From the NCBI GenBank assembly GCA_022376925.1, contig JAIOJX010000003.1, positions 36,943,874 through 37,007,873 of the forward strand: DNA of 64,000 nucleotides, in the 5' to 3' direction. The notes beneath the pieces were generated by a model that did not search any database, had not been told where the DNA came from, and saw nothing but the letters and a program-made list of their open reading frames with translations. This document shows, piece after piece, positions 43,745 to 55,917 of the stretch (position 1 is the stretch's first letter; the number at the start of each line of letters is the position of its first letter). This stretch comes from Tragulus kanchil. Lineage: Eukaryota > Chordata > Mammalia > Artiodactyla > Tragulidae. Position numbers and translations under genes: made by a program.

Positions 43745-43917
43745 GGCTTCCCTGGTGGTTCAGATGGTAAAGAATCTGCCTGCAAGGCCGGAGACCTGGG
43801 TTCCAATTCTGGGTCTGGAAGATTCCCTAGAAGGCTACTCACTCCAGTATTCTTGCGTGGAGAATACTGCGTCCATGGGTCATAAAGAGTCGGACACAAC
43901 TGAGTGACTTTCACTAA
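43745..43917 (+). mobile_element. Bov-tA-type SINE
   Basis: GGCTTCCCTGGTGGTTCAG head to GACACAACTGAGTGACTTTC end, with a 25-30 base internal deletion around AGATTCCCTAGAAGG. Confidence 0.88.
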
Positions 43918-46740
43918 CAAATCTTACTTGTTCTCTGATTAACATTTTCTTATTTTATGATCACTTGTAATTTAATGTCCTTGAGAAAATTACTTGAAAA
44001 TTAATTTTTTTCCCTTTTTCTCCTGAGATCATTAACAATACTTCTTTATCTGGTACCTCTCCTTCAGGCTGGGGGGTTTCCTTCTGTTTAGTGATGATGG
44101 GTCCCACGTGAATCGGGCTGCTCACTCACGTTGGGACCTGACTCTTGACTGCAGCAGCCTCTGTCTAGGGTCACCACACTTCCACCAGATCACTCCTGCA
44201 ATCTAGAATGATGACTCTTAGGCTTGGAGACCATGGGGCCTTCCTGGCCAGATCTTAAGGAAGCTCTCCAACTCTACTAAGGTGAGAGGTATGGTCAGAA
44301 TACAAAATATGAGGGTCAACATGATCAGCCATGCTTGCATATGACAATTTTAACTAAAAAAAAATGTACAGGACACAGAACCTACAGAGAGAACTTGAGG
44401 TTTACTCACTACCGTCTCACTTTGGTAGAAATTTTGGATCAAACCACCACCAGACTACTGGTGGTCTCCAGATCAGTGTCTACTGCTGGGCCGGTCCATC
44501 ACAGCAGGGATGCTGGGGTCTTTGTGGGACTGTGTGGTCCCTTGGTCTTCAGAGGGGGCCCATGGGTGTGCCGTGTGTTACTTGATGTGTCTTCTCAGGT
44601 GTGATGATCTTTTCCTAAGAGTGGTCATCGCCTGCTTTTCACATTCTCATCTTTCATGTGGCTTCGACTGCTCACATTCAGTTGAACGTAGACCATTAAG
44701 CGGGATGTTTTGCTGAAGTCTCCGTGATTTTATCCCCTTGATTTCCATTTGTGTATTTTCTTCATGGTGGATAAACTAGAGCTCTAAAACTTGCTTTATG
44801 AATTTAGGGTGGAGAGAAAGGGAGAACAAAGAGAGATCAAGTGACAGCTGGGTCGGCCCTGTGGGGCATCAGCTATGGGCTCACCTTGGCACGTGAGCAT
44901 GCTCACAGGACTGGTTATCATGTGGGCGGGTCTTTTTTAAATCAGTACCTATGATCATCTTGAGTCTTGGGGGCTTACTTTCACAAACCCCAATTATTTG
45001 AGAACTGTGAGTCAGTCAGAATGTCATGTTTTTAGTTTATATTTATCAGAATTCCATATGGTCTTCTATCAAGCCCTTTTCTGTGATCCAGGGGGGTCCC
45101 TTTTCTCCTGAGATCATTAACAATACTTCTATGGTACCTCTCCTTCAGGCTGGGGGGTTTCCTTCTGTTTAGTGATGATGGGTCCCACGTGAATCGGGCT
45201 GCTCACTCACGTTGGGACCTGACTCTTGACTGCAGCAGCCTCTGTCTAGGGTCACCACACTTCCACCAGATCACTCCTGCAATCTAGAATGATGACTCTT
45301 AGGCTTGGAGACCATGGGGCCTTCCTGGCCAGATCTTAAGGAAGCTCTCCAACTCTACTAAGGTGAGAGGTATGGTCAGAATACAAAATATGAGGGTCAA
45401 CATGATCAGCCATGCTTGCATATGACAATTTTAACTAAAAAAAAATGTACAGGACACAGAACCTACAGAGAGAACTTGAGGTTTACTCACTACCGTCTCA
45501 CTTTGGTAGAAATTTTGGATCAAACCACCACCAGACTACTGGTGGTCTCCAGATCAGTGTCTACTGCTGGGCCGGTCCATCACAGCAGGGATGCTGGGGT
45601 CTTTGTGGGACTGTGTGGTCCCTTGGTCTTCAGAGGGGGCCCATGGGTGTGCCGTGTGTTACTTGATGTGTCTTCTCAGGTGTGATGATCTTTTCCTAAG
45701 AGTGGTCATCGCCTGCTTTTCACATTCTCATCTTTCATGTGGCTTCGACTGCTCACATTCAGTTGAACGTAGACCATTAAGCGGGATGTTTTGCTGAAGT
45801 CTCCGTGATTTTATCCCCTTGATTTCCATTTGTGTATTTTCTTCATGGTGGATAAACTAGAGCTCTAAAACTTGCTTTATGAATTTAGGGTGGAGAGAAA
45901 GGGAGAACAAAGAGAGATCAAGTGACAGCTGGGTCGGCCCTGTGGGGCATCAGCTATGGGCTCACCTTGGCACGTGAGCATGCTCACAGGACTGGTTATC
46001 ATGTGGGCGGGTCTTTTTTAAATCAGTACCTATGATCATCTTGAGTCTTGGGGGCTTACTTTCACAAACCCCAATTATTTGAGAACTGTGAGTCAGTCAG
46101 AATGTCATGTTTTTAGTTTATATTTATCAGAATTCCATATGGTCTTCTATCAAGCCCTTTTCTGTATCCAGATCACCAAGAAGTTAAGTTAGTGATGGTT
46201 ACTTGATCAGTAGCCAGGACAGGGAGCTGAGAATTGCCTTATCCAGATTGTGGAAGAGCTTCTCTCCTTTCCCTGGGAAATCTCCTACCTTCCTGATGCC
46301 CAGACACATGCGTCCATTGGATTCTCTGCCAGATACGGTTGGCCAGATTTTTATTTTGCTCTCCATAGATTACCATTATGTTGTCAGTCTTTGTTCTATG
46401 AAGACACGATGCTCACGTATAGCACAATGCAATCAGACATTCCTGGGCTTTATATTTTATGTTCCAAACCTCTGACTTGCCTGTCGGCAGGCTAGGTGAG
46501 CTCTTTACACGCTATATTTACTCTAAAACACATCTTTGAGCACATCTTTGAGTGGCCAAAGCATGACCACAGGAAAAACTCACTGCTTCCATAAGAGAAA
46601 AATTCCTGTCAGTCGAAATGTCTGTCATGATTCATTCAAAATATACAAATTAGCAGTGTATTTCAACATCTTAGTAGTTCCTCAAATTTTTGAAAAATAG
46701 AGATGTGACCTCTTCTGATTTTTCTGAGACTTGGCATTTC
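43918..46740. other. Intergenic DNA, no gene seen
   Basis: After removing pairs 12 and 13 about 1.7 kb of unique sequence remains. Parallel ORFs (44335-44604, 45416-45685) are duplicates of one another and lack domains. Confidence 0.4.
44011..46165. repeat. Direct duplication pair 12 (44011-45084 / 45097-46165)
   Basis: Offset 1,081-1,086 in unique-looking DNA. Copy B lacks the four-base CTTT-type segment of 'tctttatctggtacc' near its start. Twelve junction bases (45085-45096) end in a G run. Confidence 0.95.
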
Positions 46741-48125
46741 CTTTTTTTTTTTTTTTTTAATATTTAATTTTATTTTTATTTTTATTTTTTGTCAGCAGCT
46801 GTCTCCATCTCTTTTTATTTTTTTAACTTTTATTTTACTTTTAACTTTTATAGAGTTTTGTTGTTTACAGATATGTATGTTCCCAGATTAGTCATATATA
46901 TATATATCCCCCCCATTCTACCCCTCCAGACTGTCACACAGCACTCCTGCAGGATCCCTTTTTCTCACAGAGCAAAGACTATAGCTGTTTTCCTAACATA
47001 TGACCGTACAGCATCACTCTTATCCGAGATCAAGTGACAGCTGGGTCGGCCCTGTGGGGCATCAGCTATGGGCTCACCTTGGCACGTGAGCATGCTCACA
47101 GGACTGGTTATCATGTGGGCGGGTCTTTTTTAAATCAGTACCTATGATCATCTTGAGTCTTGGGGGCTTACTTTCACAAACCCCAATTATTTGAGAACTG
47201 TGAGTCAGTCAGAATGTCATGTTTTTAGTTTATATTTATCAGAATTCCATATGGTCTTCTATCAAGCCCTTTTCTGTATCCAGATCACCAAGAAGTTAAG
47301 TTAGTGATGGTTACTTGATCAGTAGCCAGGACAGGGAGCTGAGAATTGCCTTATCCAGATTGTGGAAGAGCTTCTCTCCTTTCCCTGGGAAATCTCCTAC
47401 CTTCCTGATGCCCAGACACATGCGTCCATTGGATTCTCTGCCAGATACGGTTGGCCAGATTTTTATTTTGCTCTCCATAGATTACCATTATGTTGTCAGT
47501 CTTTGTTCTATGAAGACACGATGCTCACGTATAGCACAATGCAATCAGACATTCCTGGGCTTTATATTTTATGTTCCAAACCTCTGACTTGCCTGTCGGC
47601 AGGCTAGGTGAGCTCTTTACACGCTATATTTACTCTACACACACATCTTTGAGCACATCTTTGAGTGGCCAAAGCATGACCACAGGAAAAACTCACTGCT
47701 TCCATAAGAGAAAAATTCCTGTCAGTCGAAATGTCTGTCATGATTCATTCAAAATATACAAATTAGCAGTGTATTTCAACATCTTAGTAGTTCCTCAAAT
47801 TTTTGAAAAATAGAGATGTGACCTCTTCTGATTTTTCTGAGACTTGGCATTTCCTTTTTTTTTTTTTTTTTTAATATTTAATTTTATTTTTATTTTTATT
47901 TTTTGTCAGCAGCTGTCTCCATCTCTTTTTATTTTTTTAACTTTTATTTTACTTTTAACTTTTATAGAGTTTTGTTGTTTACAGATATGTATGTTCCCAG
48001 ATTAGTCATATATATATATATCCCCCCCATTCTACCCCTCCAGACTGTCACACAGCACTCCTGCAGGATCCCTTTTTCTCACAGAGCAATGACTATAGCT
48101 GTTTTCTTCACATATGACAGTACAG
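45914..48125. repeat. Direct duplication pair 13 (45914-47011 / 47026-48125)
   Basis: Offset about 1,113. It chains from pair 12, so 44830-45084 is present three times. The unit contains an L1 3' end on the minus strand. The right end of copy A has several mismatches not seen in copy B. Confidence 0.95.
46741..47011 (-). mobile_element. L1 3' end (copy at 47853-48125, extending to 48282)
   Basis: Complement has the CTGTAAACAACAAAACTCTA motif, AT-rich tail, and in the longer copy GTGGGGAATGAACAGTGG and AGTAGGATGGTGATGATGGC. Same L1 3' end type as 52590-52975. Confidence 0.75.
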
Positions 48126-48597
48126 GCCTTCATGCTACTTTCTTTATGCCTCCCACCCACTGTTCATTCCCCACAATGTCCATATGTCCACTGTCCATGT
48201 CTGTCTTTCCGTTGCTTCACTGCATGTGCCATCATCACCATCCTACTAGATTCCATATATATGTGCTAGTATGTTGTACTTGAGACTTGGCATTTTCCAT
48301 CTGACTGCTTGGGTTCTCTCCTCTGGAATTCCTACATAGCCCTGTGTCTTCCCTTTCCTCCTGTACAATTCACAAAGAACATTTTCATTTTTTTTTTTTG
48401 CCATTTAACAAAGGTAACTAAATCCAGTTTGCAGAGCTTTTAAAACTTTCTGCCTGTGGTTTCATTCCTTGAATTATTCTTTCTTTCTATCAACTAAAAA
48501 AAATTTTGTCTTGGTCTCAGGTGTGTGAAAAATGGGAAAAGGAGTAGTGAAAATTCACAAAGCCTCTTCTGTCTGTGGGAAAACAATGTGCTAAGGG

Positions 48598-49096
48598 CTG
48601 TGAATGTGGAAGTGAGAGAAGGGAAGAGGGCAAAGCACAACCAGTACCACTGAGGAAACAACAAAAACTGGTCAGAACCTATCTGTCCAAGATGGCGGAA
48701 GAGTCAACTTCCAGGAGACCTCATGACCGTGAGCCTCACTATATTAGCCTATGATAAATGATACACCTGCTGGTGCCATGACAGGTATGAGATTGACCAT
48801 GAAAGGCCAAAAAAGTGGGCAGTGGCCTAGTTCCTGGAAATCTCCACTCTTCCCCCAGACAGTGGAATAATCCTCATACTTATTAGTACTCAGCCCATAA
48901 ATGTTAGCCACTCCATCATTCGGGGCCACCTCTCTCCTTCTGAGGTGGCCCACACTCTGTCTATGCAGTGTGTATCTACCTGAATAAACTTGCTTTCACT
49001 TTGCTATGACTTGCTGTTGAACGCTTCCCTGCACAAAACCAAGGACCCTCCCTTGGTGGTTCCATCCCAGGGACTCACCCCCATTTTCCTGCAACA
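48598..49096 (+). mobile_element. ERV1-like solo LTR (copy at about 49707-50204)
   Basis: Has a U3-like stretch, AATAAA at 48983-48988, and a U5-like CTTGCTTTCACTTTGCTATG following. No gag, pol or env frame is next to it, so it is a solo LTR. Exact ends and target duplication could not be fixed; boundaries are approximate. Confidence 0.6.
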
Positions 49097-49670
49097 GAAT
49101 AATAAGATGCTGGGAGAAGGTACCTAAAATCAAACTCTCTTAACCCAGAAATCCTCTCCACAGAAGGAACAGAGTGAGCAAACACTTTGTTGAATAAACA
49201 GTGAGCCAGAATGTGATGCCCATCACAGGCAATCTCCAAAGAGATTGCAAAGACAGTAAAGAATCTCACTCCCTTCTACAGCCAACCAGACCCTATGCGT
49301 GGCTTATGTGTTCTTGAAATAATAACTAATTCTCATGTCAGAGGATTTGACATCACCTTTTGTCATACATAATTCATTCTAAATTTACCTGGTGATTGAG
49401 GTGACCATTGGCTAACTGACTTTCTCCGGAGGAAAAACACAGGTCTCATCTCTTCATGAGGAAATATCTTTGCAATTTGGAATAAAGCACCCACCCAAGT
49501 TACATTCCAGGATCTGTTAACAGTCTCTGCCCCTTTTTATGTGAACAAGTGTGTGAGGAGTGCATACATGTGGACCGTGGTTGCATATGGTGGTTCCAAG
49601 TCTCCACCTAGTTCTGATTTTTGACCAGCTGAGAAATTGCATGTTAGTGCTGGGGTTGACATTCCACCTG
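49097..49670. other. Sequence flanking the LTR (copy at 50205-50780)
   Basis: No gene or repeat identified with confidence. Confidence 0.35.
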
Positions 49671-50788
49671 TACATTCTGTCTGTGGGAAAACAATGTGCT
49701 AAGGGCTGTGAATGTGGAAGTGAGAGAAGGGAAGAGGGCAAAGCACAACCAGTACCACTGAGGAAACAACAAAAACTGGTCAGAACCTATCTGTCCAAGA
49801 TGGCGGAAGAGTCAACTTCCAGGAGACCTCATGACCGTGAGCCTCACTATATTAGCCTATGATAAATGATACACCTGCTGGTGCCATGACAGGTATGAGA
49901 TTGACCATGAAAGGCCAAAAAAGTGGGCAGTGGCCTAGTTCCTGGAAATCTCCACTCTTCCCCCAGACAGTGGAATAATCCTCATACTTATTAGTACTCA
50001 GCCCATAAATGTTAGCCACTCCATCATTCGGGGCCACCTCTCTCCTTCTGAGGTGGCCCACACTCTGTCTATGCAGTGTGTATCTACCTGAATAAACTTG
50101 CTTTCACTTTGCTATGACTTGCTGTTGAACGCTTCCCTGCACAAAACCAAGGACCCTCCCTTGGTGGTTCCATCCCAGGGACTCACCCCCATTTTCCTGC
50201 AACAGAATAATAAGATGCTGGGAGAAGGTACCTAAAATCAAACTCTCTTAACCCAGAAATCCTCTCCACAGAAGGAACAGAGTGAGCAAACACTTTGTTG
50301 AATAAACAGTGAGCCAGAATGTGATGCCCATCACAGGCAATCTCCAAAGAGATTGCAAAGACAGTAAAGAATCTCACTCCCTTCTACAGCCAACCAGACC
50401 CTATGCGTGGCTTATGTGTTCTTGAAATAATAACTAATTCTCATGTCAGAGGATTTGACATCACCTTTTGTCATACATAATTCATTCTAAATTTACCTGG
50501 TGATTGAGGTGACCATTGGCTAACTGACTTTCTCCGGAGGAAAAACACAGGTCTCATCTCTTCATGAGGAAATATCTTTGCAATTTGGAATAAAGCACCC
50601 ACCCAAGTTACATTCCAGGATCTGTTAACAGTCTCTGCCCCATTTTATGTGAACAAGTGTGTGAGGGAGTGCATACATGTGGACCGTGGTTGCATATGGT
50701 GGTTCCAAGTCTCCACCTAGTTCTGATTTTTGACCAGCTGAGAAATTGCATGTTAGTGCTGGGGTTGACATTCCACCTGTACATTCTG

Positions 50789-51268
50789 CGATGCTTGGTG
50801 GGTGCTTTTCTAAAAGACTCTGGAATTGCTTGGCATCCATGGACTTCTGGGATATTGGGAACCAGTTCCAGCTCAGGAGCTCACCTGGGGGAAGGATGAA
50901 CATGCACGGTGGGACCAGTTGCCATCAGGGAGTAAGGAAGGGGAGGTTAGAGAGGCCAGCTGGCTGCTCCTGCCATCCTTCCTGAGAAAAAAACGCCTTC
51001 ATGATGTTACCCAGGTGAGCGGGCTGGATCCAGACCTGAGTGCTGAACTCCTTTGGGGCGGGGCCTCACCCCTCGTAGGAGGCTAAGATGTGGACTCACA
51101 TATCACTTACACTTTGGATCTTCCTTTATATCACAAGGGTCACTGTGTTCACGGTGAAGAGTCATTCCCTATGGCAGTGTGGCTGGGGCCTCGAGTGAGT
51201 CATGGGGTGTTACATACTGAACGGGACACTGAAGTACGCAGCGGCAGAAATTTGAGGGCCGTTTACCA
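50789..51268. other. Intergenic unique sequence
   Basis: No gene or repeat recognised. Confidence 0.4.
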
Positions 51269-51270
51269 CG

Positions 51271-51384
51271 GGGCTTCCCTGGTCACCCAGCTGGTAAAGA
51301 ATCTGCCCGCAGTGCAGGAGACCTGGGGTTGATCCCTGGGTCGGGAAGGTGCCCTGGAGAAGGAACAGCTAGCCATGCTAGTAT
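51271..51384 (+). mobile_element. Bov-tA-type SINE, cut by a CHR-like SINE
   Basis: GGCTTCCCTGGTCACCCAG head to GCTAGTATTC, then a minus-strand CHR-like SINE. The rest of the Bov-tA is not found on the far side, unlike the nest at 5301-5775. Confidence 0.85.
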
Positions 51385-51692
51385 TCTTTTTTTTGGTGGA
51401 GGGGCGCGGTTTGGGGAAGGAGAGCGGCGGGTGGGCCACTTCTATTGGTCTTTCATTTACCTATTTTCATCCATCTTTCTTCTTTGGCCCATGTGGGCCT
51501 CCCAGCGCGGTGGCCTCTGTTGTCGCAGAGCACCAGCTCTGGGCGCATGCGCTCCAGAGCTCCGGCTTGGTGATTGGACACATGGGTCCAGCTGCTCCGC
51601 GGCACGTGGGATCCTCTCAGTCCAGGGATCGAACCAGCGCCCCCTGCACTGCAAGGCGGTGTCCTTGCCCACTGGACCACCAGGGGAAGCCC
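51385..51692 (-). mobile_element. CHR-like SINE, GC-rich-tail subfamily
   Basis: Same body as other CHR-like SINEs. In complement the tail continues with CCAATAGAAGTGGCCCACCC and a C-rich stretch before the poly-A. This tail also occurs at 54733-55025 and 60251-60566. Confidence 0.88.
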
Positions 51693-52590
51693 CCCCCCCA
51701 CTTTTTCTTAAATGTTCCTGCCTCGCCATGCAGATGCAGGATCTTCATTCCCCAACCTGCATGTGCCCTGCTGTGGAAGGGTGGCGTCCTAACTGCTGGA
51801 CCCCCCAGGGAGGTCCCCAGAACCTATGCCCTTAGTCCCAGCACTGTGCTCTGTCCTGAAACTCCTTTCCTCTGGACCCAGCCACACCAGGCTCTCCCGG
51901 TTCTCCACCAGCCTCTCTCACCACATTTCTCTGTGTCCCCGTGCTCCCTCCTCCTCAGCTAGACCACTCAGCCTGCAGCTGCCTGAGCTCCACCTAGGCT
52001 TTCTTTGTCTCATGCTTAACGCTTTTACAAGGGCTTCTCTGCAAGGTTCACTCCAGTCAAGGGCGGATGGCTCCTTGTTGGGTCTCCATGGCTATTCCAC
52101 TGGCCCAAGCTTCAGCCTCAGATACTTGGCTGTCTCTTGGCTGCCTCCACCTGGCTGTCCTTGGGCACCTACTTCATTGCCTTTCCCCGTAAAGTGACCT
52201 TTCCTGTGTATTTTCCAGATCTCACGTGGGCCCATCCATGCTGGAAAGCTAGGAGTCATCTTTACTTTCCTCCTGATCTTCCAGTCTTAGAATTCCCCCA
52301 AATTCCAAGTCTGGGGACTTTTTCTCCTGACTGTGGCTCTGGCTGGAGCCCTTATGGTTTCTTATCTTGAGCTGAACAGGCTTCCTAAGTGGTCTTTGCT
52401 TTCAGTCTCTTCCTCTTCACTATATCCTCCTGTAAACAGAGAAAGTCTTCTCTCTAAACATAACTCTTGATTATTTGTTTGTTTGAACCCCTCATTTATA
52501 GAAGTGTTTCCCATCACTTACAGGCTTTCCATCATTTACAGAAGTGTTTCTTAAAAATGTGATTCTTTCAGTCCTAATGAGGTGGCTGGA
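51693..52590. other. Intergenic DNA with pyrimidine-rich stretches
   Basis: Possible old L2-like material around 51840-52330. ORFs such as 51826-52197 show no domain. Confidence 0.35.
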
Positions 52591-52975
52591 TCTAGAACCC
52601 ATTATAAAAAGTGAAGTAGGGGTGAGGGGAAAAAAAAAGTAAAGTAAGTCAAAAAGAGAAGGACAAGTACACATATATATGGAATCTAGTAGGATGGTAA
52701 TGATAACACATGCAGTGAAGCGATGGAAAAACAGACATGGACAGTAGATATATGGACATTGTGGGGAATGAGGCTTGTACTATCATATGTGAAAAAAATA
52801 GCTATTGTCATTGTGCTGTGAGAAAAGGGGATCCTGCAGGGGTGCTGTGTGATGGCTTGGAGGGGTGGGATGGGGGGATATACATATGACTAATCTGGGA
52901 TCATACATATCTGTAAACAACAAAACTCTAAAAGTAAAAAGTAAAATGAAAATTGAAAAAAAAGAGAGAGAAAAA
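52590..52975 (+). mobile_element. Artiodactyl L1 3' end (copy at 53680-54065)
   Basis: TATGGAATCTAGTAGGATGG, GTGGGGAATGAGGCTTGTAC, CTGTAAACAACAAAACTCTA and an A/G-rich tail. Complementary in strand to the element at 46741-47011. Confidence 0.78.
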
Positions 52976-52999
52976 AAATGTGATTCTTGGGCAAGATGC

Positions 53000-53075
53000 A
53001 TTAGAGTCACATGAGAGTTTGTTGAAGTGGAAACTTTCTAGCCCCAGCCCAGATCCACTGGATCAGCACTGCCAG
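53000..53075. mobile_element. MER5-like fragment (copy near 54090-54165)
   Basis: GCATTAGAGTCACATGAGAG and CCCAGATCCACTGGATCAG resemble an arm of MER5A. Confidence 0.4.
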
Positions 53076-53174
53076 GGCTGCTGTGTACGGGCGTGGACTT
53101 CTGTGACACCAGCAGGTTGATCCGTGACCTGCCACCTGGATAAAATATAAGCACCCTAGAAGGACCTGAGTGTT

Positions 53175-53430
53175 CTGATCTATGTTCCTTTCTCCAACCT
53201 CATCTCCTACCAGGCTCCCTGAGTCTCCCCCAAACACCCGGCAGCTTGTCTGTAATACCCAACTCCACGCACACACAAAACTCACTCACTGGGCTGTCCA
53301 CTGTCTCCTCTGCCCAGAAGGCCTTTGCCTTCCTGCATGTTGTCGTTGCTCCTTCCACTGCCCATCTCAGGGATCCATTCCTCTCCTTAGGTCCCTTGAC
53401 TCCCCAACCAAACCATCACAGGCTCAATAC
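53175..53430 (-). mobile_element. L2-like fragment (copy at 54264-54520)
   Basis: CACTGTCTCCTCTGCCCAGA and AGGCCTTTGCCTTCCTGC resemble antisense L2 3' ends. Diverged. Confidence 0.5.
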
Positions 53431-54547
53431 CTTGTGCCCCTTCTGGTTTCTTATCTTGAGCTGAACAGGCTTCCTAAGTGGTCTTTGCTTTCAGTCTCTT
53501 CCTCTTCACTATATCCTCCTGTAAACAGAGAAAGTCTTCTCTCTAAACATAACTCTTGATTATTTGTTTGTTTGAACCCCTCATTTATAGAAGTGTTTCC
53601 CATCACTTACAGGCTTTCCATCATTTACAGAAGTGTTTCTTAAAAATGTGATTCTTTCAGTCCTAATGAGGTGGCTGGATCTAGAACCCATTATAAAAAG
53701 TGAAGTAGGGGTGAGGGGAAAAAAAAAGTAAAGTAAGTCAAAAAGAGAAGGACAAGTACACATATATATGGAATCTAGTAGGATGGTAATGATAACACAT
53801 GCAGTGAAGCGATGGAAAAACAGACATGGACAGTAGATATATGGACATTGTGGGGAATGAGGCTTGTACTATCATATGTGAAAAAAATAGCTATTGTCAT
53901 TGTGCTGTGAGAAAAGGGGATCCTGCAGGGGTGCTGTGTGATGGCTTGGAGGGGTGGGATGGGGGGATATACATATGACTAATCTGGGATCATACATATC
54001 TGTAAACAACAAAACTCTAAAAGTAAAAAGTAAAATGAAAATTGAAAAAAAAGAGAGAGAAAAAAAATGTGATTCTTGGGCAAGATGCATTAGAGTCACA
54101 TGAGAGTTTGTTGAAGTGGAAACTTTCTAGCCCCAGCCCAGATCCACTGGATCAGCACTGCCAGGGCTGCTGTGTACGGGCGTGGACTTCTGTGACACCA
54201 GCAGGTTGATCCGTGACCTGCCACCTGGATAAAATATAAGCACCCTAGAAGGACCTGAGTGTTCTGATCTATGTTCCTTTCTCCAACCTCATCTCCTACC
54301 AGGCTCCCTGAGTCTCCCCCAAACACCCGGCAGCTTGTCTGTAATACCCAACTCCACGCACACACAAAACTCACTCACTGGGCTGTCCACTGTCTCCTCT
54401 GCCCAGAAGGCCTTTGCCTTCCTGCATGTTGTCGGTTGCTCCTTCCACTGCCCATCTCAGGGATCCATTCCTCTCCTTAGGTCCCTTGACTCCCCAACCA
54501 AACCATCACAGGCTCAATACCTTGTGCCCCTTCTGTGTTTCCCTGGC

Positions 54548-55065
54548 CTTCCCTGGTGGGTTCAAGTGGAAAAGAAGTTGCCTGCAATGTAGGAGACGTG
54601 GGTTTGATCCCTAGGTGGGGAGGATCCCCTGGAGAAGGAAATAGCAAGCCACTCCAGTATTCTTGCCTGGGAAATTCCATGAACAGAGGAGCTGGTGGGC
54701 TATAATACTTGAGGTCTCAAGAGTAGGACATGGGGGCTTCCCTGGTGGTTCAGTGGGTAAGGACACCGCCTTGCAGTACAAGGGGCGCCGGTTCCATCCC
54801 TGGCCTGGGAGGACCCCACGTGCCGCGGAGCGGCTGGACCCATGTGTCCAATTACCGAGCCGGAGCTCTGGAGCGCATGCACCCAGAGCCGGTGCTCTGC
54901 GACAACAGAGGCCACTGTGATGGGAGGCCCACAGGGGCCAAAGAAGAAAGATGGATAAAAATAGAGAAATGAAAGACCAATAGAAGTGGCCCGCCCGTCC
55001 CCCTCCCCAACCCGAAAAAAAAAAAAAGAGTAGGACATGTCTGAGCGACGAAACACACACACACA
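54548..55065 (+). mobile_element. Bov-tA-type SINE split by a CHR-like SINE
   Basis: Left part 54548-54732, right part 55040-55065. The 14 bases at 54719-54732 are repeated at 55026-55039. Confidence 0.9.
54733..55025 (+). mobile_element. CHR-like SINE, GC-rich-tail subfamily, nested with perfect target duplication
   Basis: GGGGCTTCCCTGGTGGTTCAG-like head, GGTTCCATCCCTGGC, GCCGCGGAGCGGCTGGACCC, GAGCGCATGCACCCAGAGCC, GATGGATAAAAATAGAG, then CCCGCCCGTCCCCCTCCCC and poly-A. Perfect 14-base flanks. The best-preserved member in plus orientation. Confidence 0.92.
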
Positions 55066-55615
55066 CATACACATACACCTCTGTTTCCGTAACACCCTAA
55101 CCTCTTGCACATCCTGTCCATCCTTATTGTTCCATCCCATAAAAACGCTCCTGCCCTCTGTCTGGTTTATCAACTTCTCGACAGGAGACCATTCATCTTT
55201 CCTTTTCCAGGGGTAGATACAATGTCCGATCCACGCCAGATGCCCAGTAAATATTTGTTGAAAAAAAGAAATGAGTGAATCTAGAGGGTGAGTGCAGAAA
55301 AACGGAGGATACAGACAGAGCTGTGAGGAACCATTGAAGCTGGGGTTACACATCCAGCCTGAAAGAGCCTGGTAGCCGTCAGGGGGGAGGTGATGCTTCA
55401 TAAGGGCCTTCAGGGAAAGGGACTTGGAGAATTTTGCAAGGAAATGGCTGACACCGGGACTTTCAGGGCTCGGTGGGCTCTCTGGCACCTGGGCGACCGG
55501 AGGGGCGCAGCGGCGGGTGAGCTTGGAGGCAGCTTGCATCCAGACTGGCCTGACAAGCCTTCCTGAAGGGGGCTCCGTGGCAGGGTGACTTGGATTGAGC
55601 GACCCAGGGCCAGCA

Positions 55616-55629
55616 GCGCCACCTACTGT
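55616..55629 (-). promoter_or_regulatory. CTCF core motif, reverse (copy at 56721-56734)
   Basis: On the minus strand ACAGTAGGTGGCGC fits 13 of 14 positions of CCASYAGRKGGCRS. It points toward the forward motif at 30722-30735, with the ACOD1 promoter between them. Confidence 0.6.
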
Positions 55630-55834
55630 GCCAGACTGGCGTTCCAGCCCCTTGAGTGAGAAGACACGAGCAAGTCACGCATTATCTTGTCAACAGAGTA
55701 TAAGTTTTAAGCTAAAACCTCTCATAGAATGAGAAAAACCCTGTGCGTGACCCATGAAGCACATTCAGCAGGTGATCATAAGTATTATTCTAATGCCATT
55801 TTCCTGCATTCAGCATTTTGGTTAAGGATATACC

Positions 55835-55917
55835 TACGACTGATGTGGGTTTAGGTATTGCTGTAAACAACAGAGCTCTGTAAAAGCAACATAAAAATAA
55901 TTAATAATAAAAAAAGG
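55835..55917 (+). mobile_element. L1 3' end fragment (copy at 56940-57022)
   Basis: GCTGTAAACAACAGAGCTCT followed by GTAAAAGCAACATAAAAA and an A-rich tail. Short 3' remnant. Confidence 0.65.

Larger units (their letters stand above)
48567..50788. repeat. Direct duplication pair 14 (48567-49679 / 49675-50788)
   Basis: Offset about 1,108. The copies overlap by five bases (TTCTG). The unit contains a complete ERV1-like LTR. Copies differ by single-base indels near 49530 and 50640. Confidence 0.95.
52356..54535. repeat. Direct duplication pair 15 (52356-53445 / 53445-54535)
   Basis: Offset 1,089-1,090, directly abutting. The unit holds an L1 3' end on the plus strand, a MER5-like fragment and an L2-like fragment. 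Confidence 0.95.

Noticed and set aside
48567..50788. A provirus bounded by two LTRs
   Set aside because: The two LTR copies are 1.1 kb apart with identical flanks and no viral coding sequence between them; this is the generic duplication.
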